Notes under the pieces: generated by a model | Databases searched by the model: none | What the model was told of the DNA's origin: nothing | What the model saw: only the letters and a program-made list of their open reading frames with translations | Part shown: positions 15,660 through 24,816 of the stretch, one piece after another | Position numbering within the stretch: the stretch's first letter is position 1 | How the letters are laid out: each line of letters starts with the position of its first letter | DNA from: CAVVDT01 sp963747005 | GTDB taxonomy: Bacteria > Pseudomonadota > Alphaproteobacteria > Rhizobiales > Aestuariivirgaceae | Assembly (NCBI GenBank): GCA_963747005.1 | Contig: CAVVDT010000006.1 | Span: 62,001-126,000, forward strand | Length of the DNA stretch: 64,000 nucleotides | Reading direction: 5' to 3' | Position numbers and translations under genes: made by a program

Positions 15660-17639
15660 GTGGTGATGGGAGGGGCTGACGGCGGTCGGGAAGATACGTT
15701 TCCCAAACTGCTGTTGCGCAATGCCAGAATCTATGCCGACCGGCCGGCCATGCGTGAGAAGGATCTCGGCATCTGGCAGGTATGGACGTGGAGGGACGTG
15801 CTCGCCGAGGTACGCGGCTTTGCCCTGGGGCTGGCCGAGCTTGGCCTCAAGCGCGGCGACAAGGTGGCGATCGTCGGCGACAACCGCCCGCGCCTTTACT
15901 GGACCATGTGCGCGGCCCAGTCGCTGGGCGCCATTCCGGTGCCGGTCTACCAGGATGCAGTGGCCGATGAGATGGGCTTCGTGCTCGCCCATGCCGAAGT
16001 CAGCTTCGCGGTGGTGGAGAACCAGGAACAGGTCGACAAGCTCCTGGAAATCGCCGAAACCTACAAGGGCATTTCCCACATCGTCTACGACGAGCCGCGC
16101 GGGCTGAAGAATTACCGCATCGACGGCCTGATGTCGTTCGATGAAGTGCACAACCTGGGCACCGAACGGCTGAAGCGTGAGGGCGAGGACTGGTGGCTGG
16201 GCGAGGTCGCCAAGGGGGCATCTGGCGACACCGCCATCATGCTCTATACATCGGGCACCACCGGGCGGCCGAAAGGCGTCGTGCTGACCATGGGGGCCGT
16301 CGTGTGGGCGGCCGAAGCCGGCAACCGGTTCGACAAGCTCGATGAGACCGAGAATGTGATTGCCTATCTGCCCATGGCCTGGGTGGGCGATCATGTGCTC
16401 TCCTATGCCCAGTCGTTCGCGGCGGGCTATTGCATCAACTGCCCGGAGAACCGCGAGACGATCATCGACGACCGGCGCGAGATCGGCACCACCTATGCCT
16501 TCGCGCCGCCGCGCATCTATGAAAGCGTCATCACCCAGACCATGGTCAGGATGGAAGACGCCAGTCGCCTCAAGAAGGCGATGTTCGATTATTTCCTCGC
16601 CGTGGCCAAACGGGTGGGCGAGCCGATACTCGACGGCAAGCCGGTCTCCTTCAAGGACCGGCTGCTTTACTGGCTGGGCGAGATCCTGGTCTACGGGCCG
16701 CTCAAGAACCGCTATGGCCTGAGCAACATCCGCGTCTCCTACACGGCGGGTGAAGCCATCGGGCCGGAGGTCTTTCGCTTCTTCCGTTCACTGGGCATCA
16801 ACCTCAAGCAGCTCTACGGCCAGACCGAGGCCTCGGTCTATATCACCAACCAGCCCGACGCGGAGATCTACGCCGACGCCGTCGGGCGCCCGCTCGAGGG
16901 CGTCGAGGTGAAGATCGATGAGAGCGGCGAGGTGCTTTACCGCTCGCCCGGCGTGTTCAAGGAATACTACAAGAACCCCGAAGCGACGGTGAAGGCCAAG
17001 ACCGCCGACGGCTGGGTGCATTCCGGCGATGCCGGCTTCTTCGACGAGACCGGGCAGCTCAAGATCATCGACCGGGCCAAGGATGTGGGCCATCTCAAGG
17101 ACGGCACGCTGTTTCCGCCGAAGTACATCGAGAACAAGCTGAAATTCTATCCTAACATCAAGGAGGCCGTGGCCTTCGGCGACAAGCGCGGCTACGTGAC
17201 CTGCTTCGTCAACATCGACCTCGCCTCGGTGGGTTCATGGGCCGAGCGCAACAATGTCGTCTATGCCAGCTACCAGGAACTGGCCGGGCATCCGGATGTC
17301 TACAAGATGATCCAGGCGCATGTGGAGGAGGTGAACCAGGAACTGGCGCGCGAGGAGCGCGTGGCGGGGGCCCAGATCCACCGCTTCTTGATCCTGCACA
17401 AGGAACTCGATCCTGACGACGGCGAGATCACCCGCACAGCCAAGGTGCGCCGCACCCTCATCAACGAGCGCTACGCACTGCTGATCGAGGCGCTCTACGA
17501 TCCCGCCCGGACCCACCAGCACATCCGCACCGAAGTAACCTACGAGGACGGGCGCAAGGGCATCATCGAAGGCGATGTGGAGATTCGCGACGTCAAGGTC
17601 TTCGGGTCCGCAACCTCGTTCAGGGAAGCGGCGGAATGA
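15660..17639 (+). CDS. AMP-forming acyl-CoA ligase (long-chain FadD-like)
   Basis: A 657-659-residue adenylate-forming enzyme. The ATP-binding loop YTSGTTGRPKGVVL is intact near residue 197, followed by AYLPMAWVGDHVLSYAQSF, the YGQTEAS motif and, late in the protein, GWVHSGDAGFFDE and KIIDRAKDVGHLKDG. It activates a carboxylic acid to the CoA thioester through an acyl-AMP. The start is GTG 15660 (GGAGG nine bases upstream) or ATG 15666 (GAGG five bases upstream); both fit. Its stop overlaps the livG start (ATGA), which ties it to the transporter, so the imported solute is probably its substrate, rather than a generic long-chain fatty acid. Confidence 0.9.
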   Translation: MVMGGADGGREDTFPKLLLRNARIYADRPAMREKDLGIWQVWTWRDVLAEVRGFALGLAELGLKRGDKVAIVGDNRPRLYWTMCAAQSLGAIPVPVYQDAVADEMGFVLAHAEVSFAVVENQEQVDKLLEIAETYKGISHIVYDEPRGLKNYRIDGLMSFDEVHNLGTERLKREGEDWWLGEVAKGASGDTAIMLYTSGTTGRPKGVVLTMGAVVWAAEAGNRFDKLDETENVIAYLPMAWVGDHVLSYAQSFAAGYCINCPENRETIIDDRREIGTTYAFAPPRIYESVITQTMVRMEDASRLKKAMFDYFLAVAKRVGEPILDGKPVSFKDRLLYWLGEILVYGPLKNRYGLSNIRVSYTAGEAIGPEVFRFFRSLGINLKQLYGQTEASVYITNQPDAEIYADAVGRPLEGVEVKIDESGEVLYRSPGVFKEYYKNPEATVKAKTADGWVHSGDAGFFDETGQLKIIDRAKDVGHLKDGTLFPPKYIENKLKFYPNIKEAVAFGDKRGYVTCFVNIDLASVGSWAERNNVVYASYQELAGHPDVYKMIQAHVEEVNQELAREERVAGAQIHRFLILHKELDPDDGEITRTAKVRRTLINERYALLIEALYDPARTHQHIRTEVTYEDGRKGIIEGDVEIRDVKVFGSATSFREAAE

Positions 17640-18448
17640 ACATGCAGGCTTCCAGCGCAGCGGTGGAGGCGGCCCTGCGGCCGGAAGTGCTGCTCGACAT
17701 CGAGAACGTGTCGCTGGCCTTCGGCGGCGTGCAGGCCATCCGCAATGTGAGCTTCAATATCCATCGCGGCGAGATCCGCGCCATCATCGGCCCCAATGGT
17801 GCCGGCAAGACTTCGATGCTCAACTGCATCAACGGTTTCTACCATCCCCAGGAAGGCGCCATCACCTTCAAGGGTGTCAGGCGCACCGACATGCGGCCGG
17901 ATCAGGCGGCGGCCCAGGGCATCTCGCGCACCTTCCAGAACATTGCCCTGTTCGCCGGCATGACGACGCTCGACAACATCATGTCGGGGCGCAATCTCAA
18001 GATGCACGCCAACTTCTTCTGGCAGCTCTTCTATTACGGCCCGGCCCGCAACGAGGAACTGGAGCACCGCGCCAAGGTGGAGGAGATCATCGATTTCCTG
18101 GAGATCCAGCATATTCGCAAGGTGCCGGTAGGCCAGCTTCCCTACGGCCTGCAGAAGCGGGTGGAACTGGGCCGGGCGCTGGCGGCCGAGCCCGACCTGT
18201 TGCTGCTCGATGAACCCATGGCCGGCATGAACCTTGAGGAAAAGGAGGACATGTCGCGCTTCGTCATCGACGTCAACGAGCAGTTCGGCACCACCATCGC
18301 CCTCATCGAGCATGACATGGGGGTGGTGATGGACCTGTCGCACCGGGTGGTGGTGCTCGACCACGGCGAAAAGATCGCCGACGGGACTCCCGACGAGGTC
18401 AAGGCCAACCAGGACGTCATCGACGCCTATCTCGGCGTGGCGCATTAG
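17636..18448 (+). CDS. livG: Branched-chain-type ABC transporter ATPase LivG
   Basis: A 270-residue ATPase. Walker A is GPNGAGKTS (~residue 51), the Q-loop region is RTFQNIALF, the signature position reads LPYGLQKRVELGRAL (a divergent LSYG-type signature), and Walker B is LLLLDEPMAGM; the switch His lies in LIEHDMGVVMD. The C-terminal VIDAYLGVAH is typical of LivG proteins. The start overlaps the stop of the ligase gene by four bases. With LivF it powers uptake through LivHM. Many transporters of this class carry aromatic or other organic acids rather than leucine. Confidence 0.94.
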   Translation: MNMQASSAAVEAALRPEVLLDIENVSLAFGGVQAIRNVSFNIHRGEIRAIIGPNGAGKTSMLNCINGFYHPQEGAITFKGVRRTDMRPDQAAAQGISRTFQNIALFAGMTTLDNIMSGRNLKMHANFFWQLFYYGPARNEELEHRAKVEEIIDFLEIQHIRKVPVGQLPYGLQKRVELGRALAAEPDLLLLDEPMAGMNLEEKEDMSRFVIDVNEQFGTTIALIEHDMGVVMDLSHRVVVLDHGEKIADGTPDEVKANQDVIDAYLGVAH

Positions 18449-18460
18449 GGGCCGAGGCAC

Positions 18461-19417
18461 ATGGATATCCTCTACGCAATCTTCATCGACCCCTTCGCGC
18501 AGATGGCCGGCAACCCGGTGTTTTTCATCAAGGTGCTGTGGCAGGGCCTTGTCTCGGGCATCCTCTATGCCCTCATCGCGCTGGGCTTCGTGCTCATCTT
18601 CAAGGCCTCCAGCGTGTTCAACTTCGCGCAGGGCATCATGGTGGTGTTTGCCGCCCTGACGCTGGTCGGCCTGCACGCGCTCGGCCTGCCGGCCTACGTG
18701 GCGCTCATCCTCACCGTGGCGGTGATGTATGTGCTGGCGCTCGGGGTCGAACGGCTGGTGCTGCGTCCGCTGGTCAACCAGCCTGACATCATCTTGTTCA
18801 TGGCCACCATCGGCCTCACCTATTTCCTCGTCGGCTTCGGCGAGTTCGTGTTCGGCGGCGATCCCAAGCAGATGATCACCGGCGAACTGGGCCTGCCGCA
18901 CGGCATCTTCCGCCTGCATCTCCTGGGCAAGGTGCTGATCGTTCAAAGGCTCGACGTGGCCGCCTCGATCATCGCCGTTGTCATGGTCACGGGACTGGCC
19001 ATCTTCTTCAACAGGACCCGCATCGGGCGGGCGCTGCGGGCGGTCGCCGACGACCATCAGGCGGCCATGTCGGTGGGTATCTCGCTCAATCAGATCTGGG
19101 TGATCGTGTGGTTCACGGCCGGTCTCGTGGCGCTGGTGACGGGGATCATGTGGTCGGCGAGGTCGGATGTCTCGTTTGCACTGCAAGTGGTCGCGCTGAG
19201 GGCCTTGCCGGTGCTCATCCTCGGCGGCCTCACCTCCATACCCGGTGCCATCGTCGGCGGACTGATCATCGGGGTGGGCGAAAAGGTGGGTGAGCTTTAC
19301 TGGGGAAGGCTGCTAGGCGGTGGCATCGATGCCTGGCTCGCCTACTTCATTGCGCTTGCCGTGCTGCTGTTCCGGCCGCAAGGCCTGTTCGGCGAAAAGA
19401 TCATCGAGCGGGTGTGA
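18461..19417 (+). CDS. livH: Branched-chain-type ABC transporter permease LivH
   Basis: A 318-residue inner-membrane permease with about eight hydrophobic segments. The family-typical LVSGILYALIALGFVLIFKAS opening, FNFAQGIMVVFAALTLVGL, and the cytoplasmic loop TRIGRALRAVADDHQAAMSVGIS that contacts the ATPase are visible, as is the C-terminal LLFRPQGLFGEKIIERV. It lies 12 bp after livG and its stop overlaps the livM start. Together with LivM it forms the translocation channel. Confidence 0.94.
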   Translation: MDILYAIFIDPFAQMAGNPVFFIKVLWQGLVSGILYALIALGFVLIFKASSVFNFAQGIMVVFAALTLVGLHALGLPAYVALILTVAVMYVLALGVERLVLRPLVNQPDIILFMATIGLTYFLVGFGEFVFGGDPKQMITGELGLPHGIFRLHLLGKVLIVQRLDVAASIIAVVMVTGLAIFFNRTRIGRALRAVADDHQAAMSVGISLNQIWVIVWFTAGLVALVTGIMWSARSDVSFALQVVALRALPVLILGGLTSIPGAIVGGLIIGVGEKVGELYWGRLLGGGIDAWLAYFIALAVLLFRPQGLFGEKIIERV

Positions 19418-20496
19418 GCGCAATGTTCTATCGCGAAGTCGGACAGTTCAAGACCACCTATGCCGCCGACCAGGCGATCTTCCCCATTGTGCAGGACCGC
19501 ATCGGTCTTGCCGTCATCGCCGCCATTGCACTGGCCGTTCCGTTCGTGGCGAACGATGATTTCCTTGCCTCGATCATGATCCCGGTACTGATTTTCTCCC
19601 TGGCGGCGATCGGCCTCAACATTCTCACCGGCTATGCCGGGCAATTGTCGCTCGGCACCGGGGCCTTCATGGGGGTGGGGGCCTATGCCTGCTACAAGCT
19701 GACCACCTTTTTCCCGGGGGTGAACATCGTGGCGCTGATCCTCATGTCGGGGTTCTTTGCAGCCGCGGTGGGGGTGATCTTCGGTCTGCCGTCCCTGCGC
19801 ATCAAGGGCTTTTACCTGGCGGTGGCGACGCTGGCAGCGCAGTTCTTCCTCGAATGGTGCTTCATTCGCATCCAGTGGCTCTACAACTACAACATCTCTG
19901 GTGCCATCGAGGTGCCGACCCGGCAGTTGGCCGGAGTCGATATTACCGGCCCAGCGGCAACGCCCTTCGCGCGCTATTACGTCTGTCTCGGCATCCTCGT
20001 CGGCATGACGTGGCTCGCCTCCAATCTCATTCGGGGGCGTATCGGGCGAAGCTGGATGATGGTGCGCGACATGGACATCGCTGCCGAACTCATGGGCATC
20101 AAGATGCTCAACACCAAACTGCTGGCCTTCGCGGTATCGAGCTTTTATTGCGGTGTGGCCGGCGCCATGTGGGTGTTCTTCTTCCTCGGTGCCGCCGAGC
20201 CGACGGCCTACGACATCAACGTGTCGTTCCGGGTGCTGTTCATGGTGATCATCGGCGGGCTTGGCAGCCTCATCGGTTGTTTCATGGGCGCGGCTTTCAT
20301 CTGGGGCCTGCCGGTGCTGTTCCGCGATGTGCCCGGCCTGTTCGGCCTCGCCATCGAATCGGCCAAGGTCGAACAGATCTCGCAGATCGTCGTGGGCGCC
20401 CTGATCATCGTCTTCCTCATCGTGGAGCCGCATGGCTTTGCCCGTCTGTGGCAGATCGGCAAGCAAAAACTCAGGGTCTGGCCATTTCCCTATTGA
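19414..20496 (+). CDS. livM: Branched-chain-type ABC transporter permease LivM
   Basis: A 357-360-residue permease. Visible family parts are IGLNILTGYAGQLSLGTGAFMGVGAY, GFYLAVATLAAQFFLEW, the loop RIGRSWMMVRDMDIAAELMGI and VIIGGLGSLIGCFMGAAFIW. The GTG at 19414 overlaps the livH stop (GTGA); ATG 19423 is an alternative start three codons in. It pairs with LivH. The periplasmic loop around YNYNISGAIEVPTRQLAGVDI is longer than minimal and could touch the binding protein. Confidence 0.93.
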   Translation: MSAMFYREVGQFKTTYAADQAIFPIVQDRIGLAVIAAIALAVPFVANDDFLASIMIPVLIFSLAAIGLNILTGYAGQLSLGTGAFMGVGAYACYKLTTFFPGVNIVALILMSGFFAAAVGVIFGLPSLRIKGFYLAVATLAAQFFLEWCFIRIQWLYNYNISGAIEVPTRQLAGVDITGPAATPFARYYVCLGILVGMTWLASNLIRGRIGRSWMMVRDMDIAAELMGIKMLNTKLLAFAVSSFYCGVAGAMWVFFFLGAAEPTAYDINVSFRVLFMVIIGGLGSLIGCFMGAAFIWGLPVLFRDVPGLFGLAIESAKVEQISQIVVGALIIVFLIVEPHGFARLWQIGKQKLRVWPFPY

Positions 20497-20538
20497 GATG
20501 CTGAAATGATGTCAGGGAAGGAACACGCAAGGAGATTG

Positions 20539-20558
20539 AGCGCAACACGCTTTGCGCT
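20539..20558 (+). other. Short hairpin in the livM-livK gap
   Basis: AGCGCAA (20539-20545) pairs with TTGCGCT (20552-20558). It lies 43 bp after the livM stop and 58 bp before the livK start. Hairpins before the binding-protein gene often mark RNA processing that raises its expression over the permease genes; no T-run follows. Confidence 0.4.
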
Positions 20559-20616
20559 TGGGTATGCCCCGGCAGGTGCCGCGGGAAGGTCTGCAAAAAA
20601 TGGGAGGATAAATCAC

Positions 20617-21936
20617 ATGAAACTCAAGACACTGCTTTTAGGGACTGTGGCGGCGGCAACCATCGCGGTTCCCACCATGATGTCCGCCGCGATGGCGGCC
20701 GACAGCCTCTATATCCCGCTTCTCACCTACCGCACCGGCGCATTCGCCAATTCCGGCATCCCCATCGCCAACGGCATGCATGACTATTTCACCATGCTGA
20801 ACGAGCGCGACGGCGGCATCGGCGGCGTCAAGCTCGACGTCGAGGAATGCGAGACCGGCTACAACGCCGAAAAGGGTGTCGAATGCTATGAGGGCACCAA
20901 GGGCAAGGGGGCGCTCATCTACAACCCCTATTCGACCGGCATCACGCTGCAGTTGATCCCCAAGGCCTCGGTTGACCATATTCCGGTGCTGTCCATGGGC
21001 TACGGTCTGTCGGCGGCGGCGGTGGGCGAGAAGTTCCCGTGGATCTTCAACGTGCCGGCCACCTACTGGAGCCAGGCCTCGGCAATCGTTCGCTATATTT
21101 CCGAGCAGGTCGGCGGTCTCGACAAGCTCAAGGGCAAGAAGATCGGGTATATCTATCTCGATGTTGGCTACGGCAAGGAGCCGATCCCGCTGTTGCAGCA
21201 GTTCAAGGACAAGTACGGCTTCGATCTGTTCCTCTATCCGGTCGCCGGCAAGGAGATGCAGAACCAGTCGTCGGTATGGCTGAACGTGCAGCGCGACAAC
21301 CCCGACTACATGGTCATGTGGGGCTGGGGCGCCATGAACCCGACCGCCGTCAAGGAGGCCGTCAACTCCGGCTTCGATATGTCGAAGTTCATCGGCGTGT
21401 GGTGGTCGGGCGCCAACTCCGATGTTTCCGGCAGCGGCGATGCGGCCACCGGCTACATGTCGACCAACTTCCACGGTACCGGCTTTGACTATCCGGCCAT
21501 GCAGGATATCAAGAAGTACGTCCTCGATGCCGGCAAGAGCCAGCTCAAGGACTTCAAGGACGCCGACGCGAACTTCTATGATCGCGGTGTCATGAACGCG
21601 GTGGTGGTGGCCGAAGCCATCCGCACCGCCCAGAAGATGACCGGCAAGAAGGTGATCGACGCCTCGGACATGCGCGAGGGCATGGAGAACCTCAATCTGA
21701 CTGAGGACCGGCTGGCCGAGCTCGGGCTCAAGGACTTCAGCATCCCCGAGCACGTCACCTGCAAGCATCATGACGGCGGGGACAACCCGATCTTCATCCA
21801 GCAATGGACCGGCTCGGGCTGGAAGCGCGTTGCAACCGTAAAGCCCATGTACGACGTGGTGTGGCCGATGCTGGAAGCCGCTGCCGCCGAGTATGTGAAG
21901 GATAAGCCGGACTGGCAGACCCAGACCTGCAAGTAG
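20617..21936 (+). CDS. livK: Branched-chain-type ABC transporter substrate-binding protein LivK
   Basis: A 439-residue periplasmic protein. The signal peptide MKLKTLLLGTVAAATIAVP ends near AAMAADSLYIP. The mature protein has the type-I binding fold, with YRTGAFANSGIPIANG at the start, GGIGGVKLDVEECETGYN, then LSMGYGLSAAAVGEKFPWIFN and NPDYMVMWGWGAMNPTAVKEA. It is larger than the leucine-binding protein (~370) and resembles the group found with aryl- and fatty-acid-type ligases. The frame is open back to 20506, but ATG 20617 has a GGAGG site and starts the signal sequence. The ligand is unproven. Confidence 0.92.
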   Translation: MKLKTLLLGTVAAATIAVPTMMSAAMAADSLYIPLLTYRTGAFANSGIPIANGMHDYFTMLNERDGGIGGVKLDVEECETGYNAEKGVECYEGTKGKGALIYNPYSTGITLQLIPKASVDHIPVLSMGYGLSAAAVGEKFPWIFNVPATYWSQASAIVRYISEQVGGLDKLKGKKIGYIYLDVGYGKEPIPLLQQFKDKYGFDLFLYPVAGKEMQNQSSVWLNVQRDNPDYMVMWGWGAMNPTAVKEAVNSGFDMSKFIGVWWSGANSDVSGSGDAATGYMSTNFHGTGFDYPAMQDIKKYVLDAGKSQLKDFKDADANFYDRGVMNAVVVAEAIRTAQKMTGKKVIDASDMREGMENLNLTEDRLAELGLKDFSIPEHVTCKHHDGGDNPIFIQQWTGSGWKRVATVKPMYDVVWPMLEAAAAEYVKDKPDWQTQTCK

Positions 21937-21952
21937 GCCCTGGCGCCTGAAA

Positions 21953-21978
21953 CCGGGAGCGGTCTGAGCCGCTCCCGG
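21953..21978 (+). other. Strong hairpin in the livK-livF gap
   Basis: A ten-pair perfect stem, CCGGGAGCGG (21953-21962) with CCGCTCCCGG (21969-21978), and a six-base loop follow livK by 16 bp. There is no T-run. Position and shape fit a 3' stabiliser or partial terminator that keeps the binding-protein message in excess over livF. Confidence 0.6.
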
Positions 21979-22018
21979 ACCTTCGCTCACAGCCCCCGGA
22001 AACCCAAGTAACCAAGGC

Positions 22019-22831
22019 ATGAACGCGGTCTCGACGATCCTTGCCGTCAACAACATCGAGGTGATCTACAATCACGTCATCCTGGTGCTGAAAGGCGTGT
22101 CGCTGGATGTGCCGGCGGGCGGCATCACGGCGCTGCTCGGAGCCAACGGGGCGGGCAAGACGACGACGCTCAAGGCGGTTTCCAACCTGCTCAGGGCCGA
22201 GCGCGGTGACGTCACCAAGGGCACCATCCATTTCAAGGGCGAACGCGTCGACCGCCTGACGCCGAACGAACTGGTGCGCCGCGGCTGCATCCAGGTCATG
22301 GAGGGCCGTCATTGCTTCGGCCATCTGACCGTCGAGGAAAATCTCCTGACCGGTGCCTTCACCCGCAAGGACGGCCGCCAGGCCATCGCCGACGATATTG
22401 AGATGGTCTATCGCTATTTTCCCCGCCTCAAGGAACGCCGCTCGAGCATCGCCGGCTATACCTCGGGCGGCGAGCAGCAGATGTGCGCCATCGGTCGTGC
22501 CATGATGTCACGGCCCACCATGATCCTGCTGGATGAGCCGTCCATGGGGTTGGCGCCGCAACTGGTCGAGGAGATCTTCGAGATCGTCAAGCAGCTCAAC
22601 GAGGATCAGGGCGTAAGCTTCCTGCTGGCCGAGCAGAACACCAACATCGCGCTCAGATACGCCAAGTACGGCTATATCCTGGAGAACGGCCGGGTGGTGC
22701 TCGACGGCGATGCTGCGGCGCTGCGTGACAACGAGGATGTGAAGGAGTTCTACCTCGGCGTCGCCGGCCCCGAACGCAAGTCATTCCGCGACGTGAAGGC
22801 CTACAAGCGGCGCAAGCGCTGGCTGGCCTGA
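22019..22831 (+). CDS. livF: Branched-chain-type ABC transporter ATPase LivF
   Basis: A 270-residue ATPase with Walker A GANGAGKTT, Q-loop region QVMEGRHCFGHLTVEENL, signature YTSGGEQQMCAIGRAMM and Walker B MILLDEPSMGLAP; the His-switch position reads LLAEQNTNIAL, in which Gln stands in place of His as is common in LivF. The C-terminus carries a ~25-residue basic extension (GPERKSFRDVKAYKRRKRWLA) beyond the usual end of LivF. It is the last gene before the antiparallel sensor kinase. Confidence 0.94.
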   Translation: MNAVSTILAVNNIEVIYNHVILVLKGVSLDVPAGGITALLGANGAGKTTTLKAVSNLLRAERGDVTKGTIHFKGERVDRLTPNELVRRGCIQVMEGRHCFGHLTVEENLLTGAFTRKDGRQAIADDIEMVYRYFPRLKERRSSIAGYTSGGEQQMCAIGRAMMSRPTMILLDEPSMGLAPQLVEEIFEIVKQLNEDQGVSFLLAEQNTNIALRYAKYGYILENGRVVLDGDAAALRDNEDVKEFYLGVAGPERKSFRDVKAYKRRKRWLA

Positions 22832-22880
22832 GGCTTCGATCTGAATTCATACAAAAAGTCGATATCAGCGGAATCCGGTT

Positions 22881-24725
22881 TCAGGCGGCCCGTTCAGCCG
22901 CGGCCGGTCGCGCCGTGGCCGCAAGCACACGGTTTGCCGGCAGTACCAGCCGGGCGATGGTGCCGATGCCGGGCCTTGAAGTGATGACGACGTCGCCGCC
23001 GTGCAAGCGGGCCATGCGCCGGGCGACGGCAAGCCCCAGACCGAGACCGCCAAAGCGGCGCGACAGTCCGCCGTCGACCTGGGCGAAGGGCTCGAATATG
23101 CGCTCCAGCTTGGTCGCTTCGATGCCTATGCCGGTATCGGTCACCGAGATGGTGACACGCCCGTCGGCGGAACGGTCGACCTTTGCCTCGACATTGCCAT
23201 CGGGCGGCGAGAATTTGATGGCGTTGGTTATGAGATTGATGAGAACCTGCCTGAGGCGGGTGATGTCGCCCATCACCTCAAGCTGTGTGAAGGCGTGGTT
23301 CTCCACCAGCCCGACGCGGTTTTCCACCGCCGTCTGCCGGCACATCTTGAGACAGACTTCGACCAGCTCGACCAGGTCGACTTCCTGTTCAACCAGCGAG
23401 ATCGAGCCGCGCTCGAAGCGGGTAATGTCGAGGATGTCGTTGATCAGCGAAGTGAGGTGGCATCCGCTCTGGTAGATGGATTTGGCATATTCGGTATAAT
23501 TCGGATCAGTATGCGGTCCCAGTTTTTCCTCGGCCAGCATCTGGGAGAAGCCGACGATGGAATTGAGCGGCGTGCGCAGTTCGTGGCTCATGACGGCGAG
23601 GAATTCCGACTTCGTCCGACTCTCGTGTTCGGCCGCCTGCTTGGCGTTCAGCACGTTGATCTCACTCTGGCGGCGCACCGTCACGTCCTTGCCGACGCCG
23701 CGATAGCCACGGAAAGTGCCATCGGCGGCAAACAGTGCGCGCGCCGTGATCTGCCACCACATGGTGCCTTTGCGGGTCGATACCGGCACCAGAATTTCGT
23801 GCAGTGTCGCCTGGCCGGCCATCTTCTGAGCCACCTGGCGCCAGGTCCCGGCGCGCCGGGCACGGCCGGCGGCCTGCATGAGGGTGGCTCCCACCAGCCG
23901 GTCACGATCACGTTCTAGGATCTGCGCCATGCGATCGGAGACATAGGTCAGTCGGCCGTCGGGGCCGGTCTCCCAGATCCAGTCGCTGGATCCGGTTTCG
24001 AACTCACGCAGCAGCAGGGCGATGATCTCGGCCTGGCGACTGGATTCCATCAACTGGGCTGCGTATCTGTATTCGCGCCGATAGGACAGCATGACGACCA
24101 GTGCAAGGGCGACGCCGTAGGCGGCGACGATGAGGGCCGATTCCATCGACAGCCGCAGCAGACTGAGGGCAAGGGCGGCGGTCAGCAGCGATGAGAATGT
24201 CAAGGCTACCCAGGGCAGGCGGGCGAGTGTGATGGCCCCCAGTCCTGAAGCGCCCATGGCGATGGCAACGATCACCACACGGAAGTCACCGGATGTATCG
24301 CCAAGGAACAGGGCCGAGCAGGCGGCCCACGGCCCGCCGATCAGCATGGCGATGAATATGGCTCGCGAGCGGGCTTCGGCAACGCTGGCCCTGCCGGCGG
24401 CGGCGCGCTGGCGGTACCCCGAATAGGCCGCCCAAAGAGATGCCACAGCCACCGCGCCGAACCACCACAACAACGGAACCCTCGGCAGCTTATCAAGGCC
24501 GAACCACAGGAAGACCAGGGCGACCGCCATGTTGAGGCCAATGAGCGACGGCGCAGCCTTGCCCAGATCGTTCAGGGGCGCGCGGTGATAGACCTCGGCC
24601 ATGTCGACGTCGGGCAACGCCGCCAGATCGGCAAAGGCGAGATCGACCGCCGTTTCAGGAACGCCGGTAAGATTTCGGCGTACGTCTCTTGCTTCCATTC
24701 CTGCGGCCCTTAATCTGCCCGCCAT
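22881..24725 (-). CDS. PAS-domain sensor histidine kinase with N-terminal membrane region
   Basis: About 614 residues. After a ~60-residue cytoplasmic stretch there are about six membrane helices (NMAVALVFLWFGL through GVALALVVMLSYR), then a PAS domain (around DWIWETGPDGRLTYVSDRM to GVGKDVTVRRQ), the HisKA box SHELRTPLNSIVGFSQML with the phosphorylated His, and the HATPase domain with LINLITNAIKFSP, DTGIGI and GGLGLGLAV. No response regulator is adjacent. The start is uncertain: TTG 24749, ATG 24725 and ATG 24698 are all in frame and none has a clear ribosome site. It lies antiparallel between livF and the PaaK-like gene; what it senses is unknown. Confidence 0.9.
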   Translation of the reverse strand: MAGRLRAAGMEARDVRRNLTGVPETAVDLAFADLAALPDVDMAEVYHRAPLNDLGKAAPSLIGLNMAVALVFLWFGLDKLPRVPLLWWFGAVAVASLWAAYSGYRQRAAAGRASVAEARSRAIFIAMLIGGPWAACSALFLGDTSGDFRVVIVAIAMGASGLGAITLARLPWVALTFSSLLTAALALSLLRLSMESALIVAAYGVALALVVMLSYRREYRYAAQLMESSRQAEIIALLLREFETGSSDWIWETGPDGRLTYVSDRMAQILERDRDRLVGATLMQAAGRARRAGTWRQVAQKMAGQATLHEILVPVSTRKGTMWWQITARALFAADGTFRGYRGVGKDVTVRRQSEINVLNAKQAAEHESRTKSEFLAVMSHELRTPLNSIVGFSQMLAEEKLGPHTDPNYTEYAKSIYQSGCHLTSLINDILDITRFERGSISLVEQEVDLVELVEVCLKMCRQTAVENRVGLVENHAFTQLEVMGDITRLRQVLINLITNAIKFSPPDGNVEAKVDRSADGRVTISVTDTGIGIEATKLERIFEPFAQVDGGLSRRFGGLGLGLAVARRMARLHGGDVVITSRPGIGTIARLVLPANRVLAATARPAAAERAA

Positions 24726-24816
24726 AAAGTCCGGTCTGCGTTGCTGCAACTCTAACGAAGTCGGGTCGCTGCGCGGTTAACCGGCAATGCGCAATTTTCG
24801 AGGTGGTTAACAGGTC